Source: Leifsonia shinshuensis (GTDB taxonomy: Bacteria > Actinomycetota > Actinomycetes > Actinomycetales > Microbacteriaceae). Taken from it: a DNA stretch of 64,000 nucleotides. The translations under genes and the position numbers were made by a program. Shown piece by piece: positions 8,220 through 17,483 of this stretch. The notes under the pieces were generated by a model. It was not told the DNA's origin, ran no database searches, and was given only the letters and a program-made list of their open reading frames with translations. How positions within the stretch are numbered: position 1 is the stretch's first letter; the number at the start of each line of letters is the position of its first letter. Location: positions 310,001 to 374,000 of the forward strand of contig NZ_JACCFL010000001.1 of the NCBI RefSeq assembly GCF_013410375.1, in the 5' to 3' direction.

Positions 8220-8257
8220 TCTAATTGGTGGTCATCTCGTCTCGCTAAGCTTCCGCC

Positions 8258-9514
8258 GTGACCGCTCCCGCCTCCCCTCCGTCCGGTGCGCTCGCCCGGC
8301 GGCTGAACCTGGGCGACGCCGTCGTGATCGGCCTCGGCTCCATGATCGGCGCCGGGATCTTCGCGTCGTTCGCCCCCGCGGCGGCGGCCGCAGGCGCCGG
8401 GCTGCTGATCGGCCTGGTGCTGGCCGGCTTCATCGCGTTCTGCAACGCGACCTCCTCCGCGCAGCTGGCGGCCCAGTACCCGACCTCGGGCGGCACGTAC
8501 GTCTACGGCCGCGAGCGGCTCGGCGCCTGGCCCGGCTTCGTCGCCGGCTGGTCGTTCGTGGTCGGCAAGACCGCGAGCTCGGCGGCGATGGCGATCACCT
8601 TCGCCACCTACGCGGTTCCGGCGGCATGGGTGAAGCCGGTGGCCATCCTCGCGGTGCTGGCGCTGACGGTCGTCAACACGCTCGGGATCACCCGGACCGC
8701 GCTGCTCACCCGCATCCTGGTCGCGGTGTCGCTGCTCGCGCTGACCGTCGCGATCGTGATCGGCTTCAGCCACACGGCGGCGAGCGCCGCCGCGCCCGGC
8801 GTCGCCGTGACCCCGTACGGCGTCCTCCAGTCGGCCGGCTTCCTGTTCTTCGCGTTCGCCGGTTACGCCCGGATCGCCACGATGGGCGAGGAGGTCGTGA
8901 ACCCGGCGCGCACCATCCCCCGGGCGATCACGACCGCCCTGGCGATCGCCCTCGTGGTCTACGCGCTGGTGGCGGTATCCGCCCTCCATGCGCTCGGCCC
9001 GGCCGGCCTGGCCTCGGCCACGGCGCCGCTCAGCGCGGTCGCCGACACGACCGGAGCCGCCTGGCCGGGCGTCGTCATCCGGATCGGCGCGGCCGCGGCC
9101 GCCCTCGGCGCCCTGCTGGCGATGATCGCCGGGATCGGCCGCACGAGCCTGGCGATGGCCCGCAACCGCGACCTCCCCGGCTGGTTCGCGGCGGTGCACC
9201 CCCGCTTCCACGTCCCCTACCGTGCGGAGCTCGCCCTCGGTCTGGTGGTCTGCGTGCTCGTCGCGGTCACCGATCTGCGAGGCGCGATCGGCTTCTCGTC
9301 GTTCGGCGTGCTCCTCTACTACTTCGTCGCGAACCTGTCGGCGTGGACGCAGGACCGCGCGAACCGGCGCTACCCGCGGGTGCTCGCGCTGCTGGGAGCC
9401 CTCGGCTGCCTGGTGCTGGTGGTGACGCTGCCGCTCGGATCGATCGTCGCGGGGGTCGTGGTGCTGGCGGTGGGTGTCGGCTACCGGGCGGTGCGGGTGC
9501 GACTCGCGCGTTGA
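8258..9514 (+). CDS. APC superfamily amino acid/polyamine permease
   Basis: A 418-residue permease with a GTG start and about 12 hydrophobic helices. LGDAVVIGLGSMIGAGIF is the TM1 G-x-x-G-A-G substrate motif of APC transporters. YPTSGGTYVYGRERLG after TM2 and FAFAGYARIATMGEEVVNPART in the middle are also diagnostic. It is divergent from marR-MFS and shares the operator region. The substrate (amino acid or amine) cannot be fixed. Confidence 0.88.
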   Translation: MTAPASPPSGALARRLNLGDAVVIGLGSMIGAGIFASFAPAAAAAGAGLLIGLVLAGFIAFCNATSSAQLAAQYPTSGGTYVYGRERLGAWPGFVAGWSFVVGKTASSAAMAITFATYAVPAAWVKPVAILAVLALTVVNTLGITRTALLTRILVAVSLLALTVAIVIGFSHTAASAAAPGVAVTPYGVLQSAGFLFFAFAGYARIATMGEEVVNPARTIPRAITTALAIALVVYALVAVSALHALGPAGLASATAPLSAVADTTGAAWPGVVIRIGAAAAALGALLAMIAGIGRTSLAMARNRDLPGWFAAVHPRFHVPYRAELALGLVVCVLVAVTDLRGAIGFSSFGVLLYYFVANLSAWTQDRANRRYPRVLALLGALGCLVLVVTLPLGSIVAGVVVLAVGVGYRAVRVRLAR

Positions 9515-9554
9515 CGCTCGCCTATTTACAACGAGCGGCGATTGGAGGACCCTC

Positions 9555-9570
9555 TCAGATATCAATCTGA
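9555..9570. repeat. Palindrome TCAGAT-n4-ATCTGA before the oxidase gene
   Basis: A perfect six-base inverted repeat with a four-base spacer, ending 13 bases before the oxidase start, in an AT-rich patch. It could be an operator or a leader hairpin near the ribosome site. TTTACA at 9532-9537 is a possible -35. Confidence 0.35.
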
Positions 9571-9583
9571 ATGAGGTTTGCTC

Positions 9584-12500
9584 ATGTTTGTGCCGCATCG
9601 GAGCCGGTTCGCCGCCTTCGCCGCCCTCGCCGGCCTCGCCGCCCTCACCCTCACCCCGGTGTCCACCGCGACGGCCGCCACCGGCCTCGCCACCGACGTG
9701 GTGGTCAGCGGGCACCAGACCACCGCGTCCTCCACCGTGGTCTCACCCGTCTTCAGCACGACGCAGAGCGGCGAGCTGCTCCTGGCCTTTGTCACCGCCG
9801 ACGGACCGGCGGTGGCGGGGAGCGAGACCTTCCCCTCGGTCACCGGCGCCGGCCTCACCTGGCAGCTCCGCAAGCGGGTCAACGCGCAGTACGGGACCGC
9901 GGAGATCTGGCAGGCCGTCTCCGGCAGCGTCATCACCAACGCCACCGTCACGGCCACCCACGGCGGCTCCGCTCTGGCGGCCATCACCGTCGTCGGCTTC
10001 ACCGGCGCCGACACCGCCACGGCGGGCGCGGTCGCGGGCGCGAGCGGTGCGTCGGGCGCGCCCTCCACGACGCTCACCACGACGCGGACGGGTTCCTGGG
10101 TCTGGGGAGTCGGCGAGGACTGGGACAACGCCGCCGCACGAACGGTCGGGTCCGGCCAGACCAAAGTCGATGAGGACCTGGCGTCATCCGGGGACACGTT
10201 CTGGACGCAGCGGCAGACGTCCGTGACCACCGCGGCCGCACCGACGAGCGTCACCATCAACGACACCGCGCCGACGAACGACCGGTGGAACCTCGCCGCG
10301 ATCGAGGTCCTCCCGGCGAACACGCAGGACACGACTCCGCCCACCGTCAGCATGTCCGGCCCGGCCGACGGCAGCACCGTCACCGGCACGGTCGCGGTGT
10401 CGGCGACCGCCACCGACAACGTCGGGGTCGCCTCCGTGCAGTTCCTGCTCGACGGAGCGCCGGTGGGTGCGGTCGTCACCAGCTCTCCGTACACGATCCA
10501 GTGGGACAGCACCTCGGTCGCCAACGGGACACACACCCTGTCCGCGACCGCGCGCGACGGCGCCGACAACCAGGCCACCGCTCCGCCGGTCACGGTCACC
10601 GTGAGCAACAGCGCGAACGATCCGTCGGTCGTCGGATCCTGGGGTCCGGTCGTCCCGTGGCCCGAAGTCTCGATCCATGCGGCGCTCACCGACACCGGCA
10701 AGGTCCTCACCTGGCAGGGCGACTTCTCCGCCAACGGCCAGCAATACCTGCTCGATCCGGTGAGCGGCGACTACATCCAGGTCCCGAACGGCGCCGTCGA
10801 CCTGTTCTGCGCCGGCCAGGCCGTGCTCGCCGACGGCCGGATCGCCGTGATCGGCGGGACCGCGACGAGCGGCGGCCTCGGGATCACCGCGGTGAACGCT
10901 TTCGATCCGAGCACCCAGACCTGGGCGCCGCTGAAGTCGATGAACCATCCGCGCTGGTACCCGACCGGGACAACGCTCGCCGACGGCCGCGTCCTGGTCA
11001 CCTCCGGATCGAACACCGGCCTGACCGACATCGTCCCGATCCCCGAGGTGTACAACCCGCCCGCCAACACCTGGACGGACCTCACCGCCGCGAGCAACCC
11101 GATCCCCTACTACCCGTTCATGTACCAGTTGCCGGACGGGAGGGTGCTCCAGGCCGGCGCGTCGGAACAGGCCACGTCGACCCAGGCCCTGGACGTCGCC
11201 AAGCAGCAGTGGACCACGATCGACAGCCAGGTGCTGGACGGCGCGTCCATCACCAACTACGCCCCCGGCAAGTTCCTGAAGGCGGGCACCGCGTCCGACG
11301 GCGGCTTCACCGGCCTGTCGGCGAACACCGCCTACACCCTCGACATGAACCAGCCGAACCCGGCCTGGAAGGCGACCGCCTCCATGGCCTACCCGCGCAG
11401 CTTCGTCGATCTCACCAACCTCCCCGACGGGACCGTGCTCGCCACCGGCGGCGGGACCGACAAGTCCGGGCAGGACGTCACCAAGGCGGTGAAGCCCGCC
11501 GAGATCTGGAACCCCGGCACCGGGACCTGGACGACCGTGGCCGCCCTGACCGCGCCGCGGCTGTACCACTCGGTCGCGCTCCTGCTCCCCGACGGTCGCG
11601 TGTTCGTCTCCGGCGGCGGAGGCGACAACGGCGTGACCAACCAGTTGAGCTACCAGATCTACTCGCCTCCCTACCTGTTCAAGGGCGCGCGGCCGACCAT
11701 CACCTCCGCTCCGTCGACGGTCCAGTACGGCTCGACCGCGTTCATCCAGACCCCGGATGCGGCAGGCATCACCTCGGTTTCGCTGATCCGGACCGGCTCG
11801 GACACCCACGCGTTCGACCAGAACACCCGCGGGATGCAGCTGTCGTTCACGCAGACGGCGGGCGGACTGAACGTGCAGCTGCCGCCCAACGGGAACTGGG
11901 CGCCCCCCGGCTACTACATGCTCACGATCGTGAACGGCAAGGGCGTGCCCTCCACCGCCGCCATGGTGCGCTTCCCCGCGCCCTACGAAGACACCGTCCC
12001 CCCGACGGCGCCCGGCGCCCCGACGGCGACCGGAGCGGTCGGCAGCGTCACGCTGGGCTGGACCGCCTCCACCGACAACGTGGGAGTGACGGGCTACGAC
12101 ATCTACCGGTCCACCACCTCCGGCTTCACCCCGAGCGCGGCGAACCTGGTGAAGCAGGTCGGCGGCAGCACGACGAGCTACACCGACACCGGGCTCGCGG
12201 CCGGCACGTACTACTACCAGGTCGAAGCGGTGGACGCGGCCGGGAACGCGAGCCCGCCCTCGGGGGAGGTCTCCGGGACCGCACTCGCCGACACGACCCC
12301 GCCCTCCGCGCCCGGCAACCTCACCGCGTCGGCCGGGGCGGCGGGCATTGCGCTCAGCTGGACGGCGAGCACGGATGACGTGGGCGTCGTCCGCTACAAC
12401 ATCACCCGGAACGGCTCGCCGCTCACGACGACGACCGGGACCGGCTACACGGACGCCGCGGTCGTGGGCGGCACCTCCTACACCTACACGGTGACCGCGC

Positions 12501-13198
12501 AGGACGCGGCGGGGAACGTCAGCGCGGCCTCCAACAGCGCCACGGCCACCGCCGTGTCCGGACCGAAGGCGATCACCGTCGACAAGCTCGTGACGAAACA
12601 TCAGGGCACGGCCGCCTCCACGGTCGCGGTCGGCGGCCTCACGACGACCGGCACGAACGAGCTCCTGCTCGCCTTCATCAGCTCCGACGGCGGGAACGCC
12701 GCCCAGATCGGCTCGGTAAGCGGAGGCGGCCTGACCTGGACGCTGCGGCAGCGCGCGAACATCCAAGCGGGCACGGCGGAGGTCTGGCAGGCCGTGGCGC
12801 CGACGCCGCTCTCGAACGTGACCGTCACGGCCACCCAGAAGTCGGGATCGTGGCAGTCGTCGCTCACGGTCGCCGGGTTCCTCGGCGCCGACAGCGGCGC
12901 CGGAGCGGTCACCGCCGCGAACGGTTCGAGCGGCGCGCCGAGTGCGACGCTCACCACGACCCGCGCCGGCTCCTGGGTGTGGGGCGTCGGGACCGACTGG
13001 ACCGCGGCGCGCGCACGGACGGTCGGCGCCGGCCAGACGCTCGTCGACCAGTACCTCTCCCCCTCGGGCGACACCTACTGGCTGCAGCGGACGAACGCCC
13101 CGACCGCGGCGGCGGGCACGGCCGTGACCATCAACGACACCGCGCCGACGACCGACCTGTGGGACCTGGCGCTGGTCGAGATCCTCCCGGCGCCGTGA
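9584..13198 (+). CDS. Secreted galactose-oxidase-like copper radical oxidase, multidomain
   Basis: About 1204 residues; start chosen at ATG 9584, placing GAGG nine bases upstream and giving a signal peptide (RFAAFAALAGLAALTL, cleavage near ATAA). Order: N-terminal beta domain (33-245); Ig-like domain (247-343); seven-bladed kelch oxidase (345-800); two fibronectin III domains (about 805-990); C-terminal copy of the first domain (995-1204). The copper radical oxidase residues are present: Cys409 (DLFCAGQ) and Tyr459 (HPRWYPTG) for the thioether cofactor, Tyr661-His662 (RLYHSVALLLPDG) and His742 (GSDTHAFDQ). Relatives (galactose oxidase, GlxA) oxidise alcohols to aldehydes with H2O2 release. 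No LPXTG or membrane anchor is seen, so it is probably secreted or wall-associated. Confidence 0.88.
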   Translation: MFVPHRSRFAAFAALAGLAALTLTPVSTATAATGLATDVVVSGHQTTASSTVVSPVFSTTQSGELLLAFVTADGPAVAGSETFPSVTGAGLTWQLRKRVNAQYGTAEIWQAVSGSVITNATVTATHGGSALAAITVVGFTGADTATAGAVAGASGASGAPSTTLTTTRTGSWVWGVGEDWDNAAARTVGSGQTKVDEDLASSGDTFWTQRQTSVTTAAAPTSVTINDTAPTNDRWNLAAIEVLPANTQDTTPPTVSMSGPADGSTVTGTVAVSATATDNVGVASVQFLLDGAPVGAVVTSSPYTIQWDSTSVANGTHTLSATARDGADNQATAPPVTVTVSNSANDPSVVGSWGPVVPWPEVSIHAALTDTGKVLTWQGDFSANGQQYLLDPVSGDYIQVPNGAVDLFCAGQAVLADGRIAVIGGTATSGGLGITAVNAFDPSTQTWAPLKSMNHPRWYPTGTTLADGRVLVTSGSNTGLTDIVPIPEVYNPPANTWTDLTAASNPIPYYPFMYQLPDGRVLQAGASEQATSTQALDVAKQQWTTIDSQVLDGASITNYAPGKFLKAGTASDGGFTGLSANTAYTLDMNQPNPAWKATASMAYPRSFVDLTNLPDGTVLATGGGTDKSGQDVTKAVKPAEIWNPGTGTWTTVAALTAPRLYHSVALLLPDGRVFVSGGGGDNGVTNQLSYQIYSPPYLFKGARPTITSAPSTVQYGSTAFIQTPDAAGITSVSLIRTGSDTHAFDQNTRGMQLSFTQTAGGLNVQLPPNGNWAPPGYYMLTIVNGKGVPSTAAMVRFPAPYEDTVPPTAPGAPTATGAVGSVTLGWTASTDNVGVTGYDIYRSTTSGFTPSAANLVKQVGGSTTSYTDTGLAAGTYYYQVEAVDAAGNASPPSGEVSGTALADTTPPSAPGNLTASAGAAGIALSWTASTDDVGVVRYNITRNGSPLTTTTGTGYTDAAVVGGTSYTYTVTAQDAAGNVSAASNSATATAVSGPKAITVDKLVTKHQGTAASTVAVGGLTTTGTNELLLAFISSDGGNAAQIGSVSGGGLTWTLRQRANIQAGTAEVWQAVAPTPLSNVTVTATQKSGSWQSSLTVAGFLGADSGAGAVTAANGSSGAPSATLTTTRAGSWVWGVGTDWTAARARTVGAGQTLVDQYLSPSGDTYWLQRTNAPTAAAGTAVTINDTAPTTDLWDLALVEILPAP

Positions 13199-13216
13199 GA
13201 GGGCCGGGCCCACAGC

Positions 13217-13263
13217 AACACAGAAGGCCAGTCAACACAGAAGGCCAGTCAACACAGAAGGCC
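13217..13263. repeat. 17-base tandem repeat, 2.8 copies
   Basis: AACACAGAAGGCCAGTC occurs at 13217-13233 and 13234-13250, and a partial third copy at 13251-13263 runs into the terminator stem. Each copy contains GAAGGCC, which can pair with the GGCCTTC at the end of the hairpin. It may have arisen by slippage in the terminator arm. Confidence 0.8.
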
Positions 13264-13290
13264 GGATCGACTTCCGTCGATCCGGCCTTC
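13257..13290. terminator. Strong bidirectional hairpin between oxidase gene and tRNA-Leu
   Basis: A perfect 15-base stem (GAAGGCCGGATCGAC / GTCGATCCGGCCTTC) closes a TTCC loop. It lies between the convergent oxidase gene and tRNA-Leu. There is no U-tract on either side, as is common in high-GC actinobacteria. Confidence 0.8.
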
Positions 13291-13297
13291 TCGTTCG

Positions 13298-13381
13298 TGC
13301 GCGAGGGGGGACTTGAACCCCCACGCCCTTTCGAGCACTGGCACCTGAAGCCAGCGCGTCTGCCAATTCCGCCACTCGCGC
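13298..13381 (-). tRNA. tRNA-Leu (anticodon CAG)
   Basis: The acceptor stem GCGCGAG / CTCGCGC, anticodon stem-loop CTGGC-TTCAGGT-GCCAG, long variable arm and T-arm GGGGGTTCAAGTCCCCC define a class II tRNA of 84 bases with discriminator A and no encoded CCA. Its position beside fhaA matches the order known in mycobacteria (leuT). Confidence 0.96.
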
Positions 13382-13496
13382 GAACCAAGGAAGAGTAACA
13401 CGACACCGTCTCCGCAGACGAATCCGCGGGTGGGCCCTGGGGATGATCTTCACCTGGCAGTCAGCCGCGCGGGGGTGCCTTCCAGGACGTTCCGAC

Positions 13497-13502
13497 TAAC
13501 AT
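13497..13502 (+). promoter_or_regulatory. Candidate -10 of the fhaA-pknB cluster
   Basis: TAACAT lies 33 bases before the fhaA start in the only AT-rich patch of the 154-base gap after tRNA-Leu. It overlaps the start of the palindrome ACATGCATGT. No good -35 is seen. Confidence 0.35.
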
Positions 13503-13535
13503 GCATGTAGCTGGCAAGCCGGGAGCGGGAGACTA

Positions 13536-14249
13536 GTGGGCATTCTGGACAACTTCGAGCGGGGGCTCGAGCGCGCGGTCAACGGCGCGTTCGCGAAGAC
13601 CTTCCGTTCCGGGCTGCAGCCCGTGGAGCTCACCAGCGCCATCCGCAAGGAGATGGACACCAAGGCGGCCGTCGTCGCCCGGGATCGGGTCCTGGCTCCC
13701 AACCGCTTCGTGCTGCGGATGTCGGCCGCCGACTACAAGCGCATGAGCTCGATGGGGGCGGCGCTCACCGACGAGCTCGTCTCGTTCGCGCAGAAGCACG
13801 CCACCAGCCAGCACTACGCGTTCGCCGGCGGCCTCTCCATCGAGCTGCGGGAGGATCCCGACATCAGCGTGGGGATGCTGCAGATCGACTCGGAGAACGT
13901 CAAGGGCGACGTCGCCTGGACCCCGGTGCTCGACATCGACGGCCGGCACTACCCGCTCACCGGCGGCCGCACCGTCGTCGGGCGCGGCAGCGACGCGGAC
14001 ATCACCGTCGACGACACCGGCATCTCCCGCCGCCACGTGCTGATCACCTGGGACGGCCACCGAGCCCAGGTCGAGGACCTCGGCTCCACCAACGGATCGA
14101 AGCTGAACGGGCAGCCGGTGAAGAAGGCGATCCTCGAACCCGACTCCGTCGTCACCATCGGCCGCACCCGCATCGTGTTCCGCGTGCTCCCCCAGGCGGC
14201 GCCCTCCCCGCACTCCCCGCAGGGCGACAACTTCTGGAGCACCTCGTGA
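13536..14249 (+). CDS. fhaA: FhaA-type protein (DUF3662 + FHA domain)
   Basis: A 237-residue GTG-start protein. The N-terminal DUF3662 domain (GILDNFERGLERAVNGAF) spans residues 1-115. A C-terminal FHA phosphothreonine-binding domain carries VVGRGSDADITV, the S-R-R-H motif ISRRHVLI and the LGSTNGSKLNG loop. The mycobacterial homologue binds phosphorylated MviN/MurJ and tunes wall synthesis. It is shorter than mycobacterial FhaA because it lacks the long disordered linker. It heads the fhaA-fhaB-pstP-rodA-pbpA-pknA run and overlaps fhaB by GTGA. Confidence 0.93.
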   Translation: MGILDNFERGLERAVNGAFAKTFRSGLQPVELTSAIRKEMDTKAAVVARDRVLAPNRFVLRMSAADYKRMSSMGAALTDELVSFAQKHATSQHYAFAGGLSIELREDPDISVGMLQIDSENVKGDVAWTPVLDIDGRHYPLTGGRTVVGRGSDADITVDDTGISRRHVLITWDGHRAQVEDLGSTNGSKLNGQPVKKAILEPDSVVTIGRTRIVFRVLPQAAPSPHSPQGDNFWSTS

Positions 14250-14848
14250 ACCCGAGCGAGCTCACCCTCCTGGTGCTGCGGTTCGGCTTCCTGCTGCTGC
14301 TGTGGCTGTTCGTCTTCGGCATCGTCTACGCCCTCCGCACGGACCTGTTCGGCCAGCGCGTCCGCAAGCTCCCGGAGTCGCAGGCGCCCGCCTCGCCCTT
14401 CCCGACGCCCGCCGCCGCTCCCGCCGCACCGGCTCCGGCGCCGGTCGTCGCTCCCGGCCCCGCCGGCCCGACCGAGCCGGTCATGAAGCACGCGCCGGTC
14501 TCCAGCCTCCCGGCCGGCGCGAACACGGCGGTCGGCGGCACCAACGCCAGCGTCCAGACCGCCCACCGCCTGGTCATCACCTCCGGGCCCCGCGCCGGCA
14601 CCGAGCTCGCGCTGGGACGCGACCCGATCACGATCGGGCGCTCCAGCGAGTCCGGGCTCGTCATCCGCGACGACTACACCTCGACACACCACGCCCGCCT
14701 GCTCCTGTGGAACGACGAGTGGATGATCCAGGATCTCGACTCGACGAACGGCACGTTCCTCGACGGCCGCCGCGTCACCGTCCCGACCCAGGTCCCGCTC
14801 GACACCCCGATCAAGATCGGGACGACCACGTTCGAGCTGCGACGGTAA
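14246..14848 (+). CDS. fhaB: FHA domain protein FhaB (FipA-like)
   Basis: A 200-residue protein with GTG start overlapping the fhaA stop. A single N-terminal membrane helix (LLVLRFGFLLLLWLFVFGIV) is followed by an Ala/Pro-rich linker and a C-terminal FHA domain (TIGRSSESGLVI, STHHARLLLW, DLDSTNGTFLDG). In mycobacteria FipA links phosphorylated FtsZ to FtsQ under oxidative stress and is a PknA substrate. Context makes the same role here likely. Confidence 0.92.
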   Translation: MNPSELTLLVLRFGFLLLLWLFVFGIVYALRTDLFGQRVRKLPESQAPASPFPTPAAAPAAPAPAPVVAPGPAGPTEPVMKHAPVSSLPAGANTAVGGTNASVQTAHRLVITSGPRAGTELALGRDPITIGRSSESGLVIRDDYTSTHHARLLLWNDEWMIQDLDSTNGTFLDGRRVTVPTQVPLDTPIKIGTTTFELRR

Positions 14849-14851
14849 CCC

Positions 14852-16099
14852 GTGGCAGGCAATCGCGCGGCGGCCGTCTCCCACGTCGGGAAGATCCGCT
14901 CGAACAACCAGGACTCCGGCTACGCGGGTCATGAGCTGTTCGTGGTGGCCGACGGCATGGGCGGCCACGCCGGCGGCGACGTCGCCAGCGCGATCGCGGT
15001 CAACCGCATCCGGGAGGCCGACGGCGAGTACCAGACGGCCGCCGAGGCCGAGTTCGCCCTGCAGTCGGCGCTGATCGCCGCCAACTCGCTGCTCGCCGAG
15101 ACGGTCTTCGAGCACCCGGAGCTCACCGGGATGGGCACCACCGTCAGCGCGCTCATGCGCGTCGGCGACGAGATGGCGATCGCCCACATCGGCGACTCCC
15201 GCATCTACCTCTTCCGCGACGGCGAGCTCAGCCAGGTGTCGGTGGACCACACCTTCGTGCAGCGCCTGGTCGACAGCGGCCGGATCACCGAGGAGGAGGC
15301 GATGGTCCACCCGCGCCGCTCGGTGCTGATGCGGGTGCTCGGCGACGTCGACGCCTCCCCCGAGATCGACACCCTGATCCTCGCGACCCGGCCGGGCGAC
15401 CGCTGGCTGATCTGCTCGGACGGGCTCAGCGGCGTCGTCAAGCACGATGACCTCCTCGCGGCCCTCGCCACGCGCGACGCCCCCAAGCAGGTCGCCGACA
15501 AGCTCCTCAAGCAGAGCCTGGACGCGGGAGCGCCCGACAACGTGACCGTCGTGATCCTCGACATCGCCGACGTCGCGCGCGGCGACATCGTGAAGGAGCC
15601 GATCACGGTCGGCTCGGCCGCGGCGCCGCTCCAGTTCGGCGAGCCCAAGCCGACGACGCGCGCCGCCCGCCTCCCCACGCTGCGGCTCCACCCGATGCGG
15701 CCGGCGACCGGGCCGACGCACTTCGAGCCGCAGTCCGACGACTACCTCGACGAGCTCATCGAGGAGGACGAGCGCCGGGCGCGGCGCAGACGGCTGACCT
15801 GGATGATCGGCCTGGCGGCGCTCGTCGTCGCGATCGTCCTCGCCGTGCTCTTCGGCTACCAGTGGACCCAGTCCCGCTTCTTCGTCGGGGCCTCCCCCGC
15901 CGGGAAGGTCGCCATCTACCAGGGGGTGCAGCAGAACCTCGGACCGATCGTGCTCTCGCACGTGTACGAGGAGTCCACCGTGTCCGTCAAGAGCCTCCCG
16001 CAGTACGACAAGCAGCTCGTGCAGCAGACCATCAACGCCGACGACCTGGCAGCAGCCCGGGCCATAGTGGACCAGTTGACCGATGCCGCAAAACACTAG
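14852..16099 (+). CDS. pstP: PP2C-family Ser/Thr protein phosphatase PstP
   Basis: 415 residues, GTG start. The PPM/PP2C core (residues 1-235) has the metal-binding motifs SNNQDSG, VADGMGGHAGGD, GMGTTVSA, HIGDSRIYLF, ICSDGLSG and APDNVTVV. An Arg-rich juxtamembrane segment, one transmembrane helix (about 310-332) and a short extracytoplasmic tail follow. It reverses PknA/PknB phosphorylation. Its end overlaps rodA by 17 bases. Confidence 0.95.
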   Translation: MAGNRAAAVSHVGKIRSNNQDSGYAGHELFVVADGMGGHAGGDVASAIAVNRIREADGEYQTAAEAEFALQSALIAANSLLAETVFEHPELTGMGTTVSALMRVGDEMAIAHIGDSRIYLFRDGELSQVSVDHTFVQRLVDSGRITEEEAMVHPRRSVLMRVLGDVDASPEIDTLILATRPGDRWLICSDGLSGVVKHDDLLAALATRDAPKQVADKLLKQSLDAGAPDNVTVVILDIADVARGDIVKEPITVGSAAAPLQFGEPKPTTRAARLPTLRLHPMRPATGPTHFEPQSDDYLDELIEEDERRARRRRLTWMIGLAALVVAIVLAVLFGYQWTQSRFFVGASPAGKVAIYQGVQQNLGPIVLSHVYEESTVSVKSLPQYDKQLVQQTINADDLAAARAIVDQLTDAAKH

Positions 16100-17480
16100 C
16101 GTCCAGGAGCGGAACCAGGCCGGGCCGGCCACCGGCCCGGTCAAGCGGCTGCGCCTGCCCGCCAAGCTGCGCAACCTCGAGCTGTTCCTCCTCCTCATCG
16201 CCTGCGGCATCAACGCCGCGGCGGTGGTCCTCGTCCAGCTCGGCGCGCTGGGCCACCTGGATCTCACGCTCGTGTACCTCGGCGCCGGGCTCGCCGCGCT
16301 GGTGATCGGGATGCACATCGCACTGCGGATCGTCGCCCCGCAGGCCGACCCGTTCCTGCTGCCGATCGCCACCGTCCTCACCGGCATCGGGATCGCCGAG
16401 ATCTACCGGATCGACATCCACTTCAAGGACGCGGGCTGGGACAGCGCGGGCGTCAAGCAGATCGCCTGGGCGGCCATCGCGATCGCCTGCGCGATCGGCG
16501 TCATCGTCGTCATCCGCAACCACCGCGTCCTGCAGCGCTACACCTACATCTTCGGCCTCGCCGCGCTCGTGCTGCTCCTCCTGCCGATGCTGCCCGGCAT
16601 CGGCCGCGAGATCTACGGCGCGCGCGTGTGGATCGGCATCGGCCCGTTCAGCTTCCAGCCCGGCGAGCTCGCCAAGCTGTGCCTCGCGATCTTCTTCGCC
16701 GGCTACCTGGTGCAGGCCAGGGACTCGCTCTCCATGGTGGGCAAGAAGGTCCTCGGCATCCGCTTCCCGCGCGCCCGCGACCTCGGCCCGCTGCTCATCG
16801 TCTGGCTGATGTCGATGGCCGTTATCGTGTTCCAGCGCGACCTGGGCACCGGTCTCCTCATCTTCGGGCTGTTCCTCGTGATGGTGTACGTCGCCACCGC
16901 CCGGATCAGCTGGGTCATCCTCGGCGTGCTGCTGATCGGCGGCGGCGCGATCGTCGCCAGCCAGCTGCTCCCCTACGTCCACGACCGGTTCGAGAACTGG
17001 CTCGATCCGTTCGCCCAGAAGGTCTACGACGCGCAGGGCGGCAGCTTCCAGCTCGTCCAGGGCCTCTTCGGCCTCGCGCACGGCGGCCTCATCGGCACCG
17101 GGCTCGGCCAGGGGCAGCCCTGGGTCACCCCGGTGTCGCAGAGCGACTACATCATCGCCAGCATCGGCGAGGAGCTCGGGCTGGCCGGCCTGTTCGCCAT
17201 CTTCGCGCTCTACCTGATCTTCGTCGCGCGGGGACTCCGGATCGGCTTCGCCGGGCAGGACGACTTCGGCAAGCTGCTCGCCGTCGGCCTCTCCTTCACC
17301 GTCGGCCTCCAGTGCTTCATCGTCATCGGCGGCGTGACGCGGGTGATCCCGCTGACCGGTCTGACCACTCCCTTCCTCGCGGCGGGAGGCTCGTCCCTGG
17401 TCGCGAACTGGATCATCGTCGCGCTGCTGCTCCGGCTGTCCGACACCGTCCGCAACCAACCCCGTCTGGTGGTGAGCTGA
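16083..17480 (+). CDS. rodA: SEDS peptidoglycan glycosyltransferase RodA
   Basis: A 465-residue polytopic SEDS protein (FtsW/RodA/SpoVE). It polymerises lipid II with a cognate class B PBP. Visible signatures: GARVWIGIGPFSFQPGELAK, QRDLGTGLLIFGLF with the conserved Asp, and the C-terminal VIPLTGLTTPFLAAGGSS. Its partner pbpA begins 4 bases downstream, which makes it RodA rather than FtsW. The start ATG lies inside the end of pstP, indicating coupling. Confidence 0.95.
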   Translation: MPQNTSVQERNQAGPATGPVKRLRLPAKLRNLELFLLLIACGINAAAVVLVQLGALGHLDLTLVYLGAGLAALVIGMHIALRIVAPQADPFLLPIATVLTGIGIAEIYRIDIHFKDAGWDSAGVKQIAWAAIAIACAIGVIVVIRNHRVLQRYTYIFGLAALVLLLLPMLPGIGREIYGARVWIGIGPFSFQPGELAKLCLAIFFAGYLVQARDSLSMVGKKVLGIRFPRARDLGPLLIVWLMSMAVIVFQRDLGTGLLIFGLFLVMVYVATARISWVILGVLLIGGGAIVASQLLPYVHDRFENWLDPFAQKVYDAQGGSFQLVQGLFGLAHGGLIGTGLGQGQPWVTPVSQSDYIIASIGEELGLAGLFAIFALYLIFVARGLRIGFAGQDDFGKLLAVGLSFTVGLQCFIVIGGVTRVIPLTGLTTPFLAAGGSSLVANWIIVALLLRLSDTVRNQPRLVVS

Positions 17481-17483
17481 ACG

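Noticed and set aside
10184..13213. A long open frame (about 1000 codons) on the strand opposite the oxidase
   Set aside because: It is a GC-rich antisense shadow: composition is Arg/Gly/Val-rich with no motif, while the plus strand has domains, signal peptide and active-site residues.
13217..13263. Tandem repeat as a CRISPR array
   Set aside because: The copies are directly adjacent with no spacers and no cas genes are in the window.
14034..14039. CACGTG inside fhaA as a further parS
   Set aside because: Only the central hexamer matches; the flanking TTT/AAA arms are missing and it lies in coding sequence.
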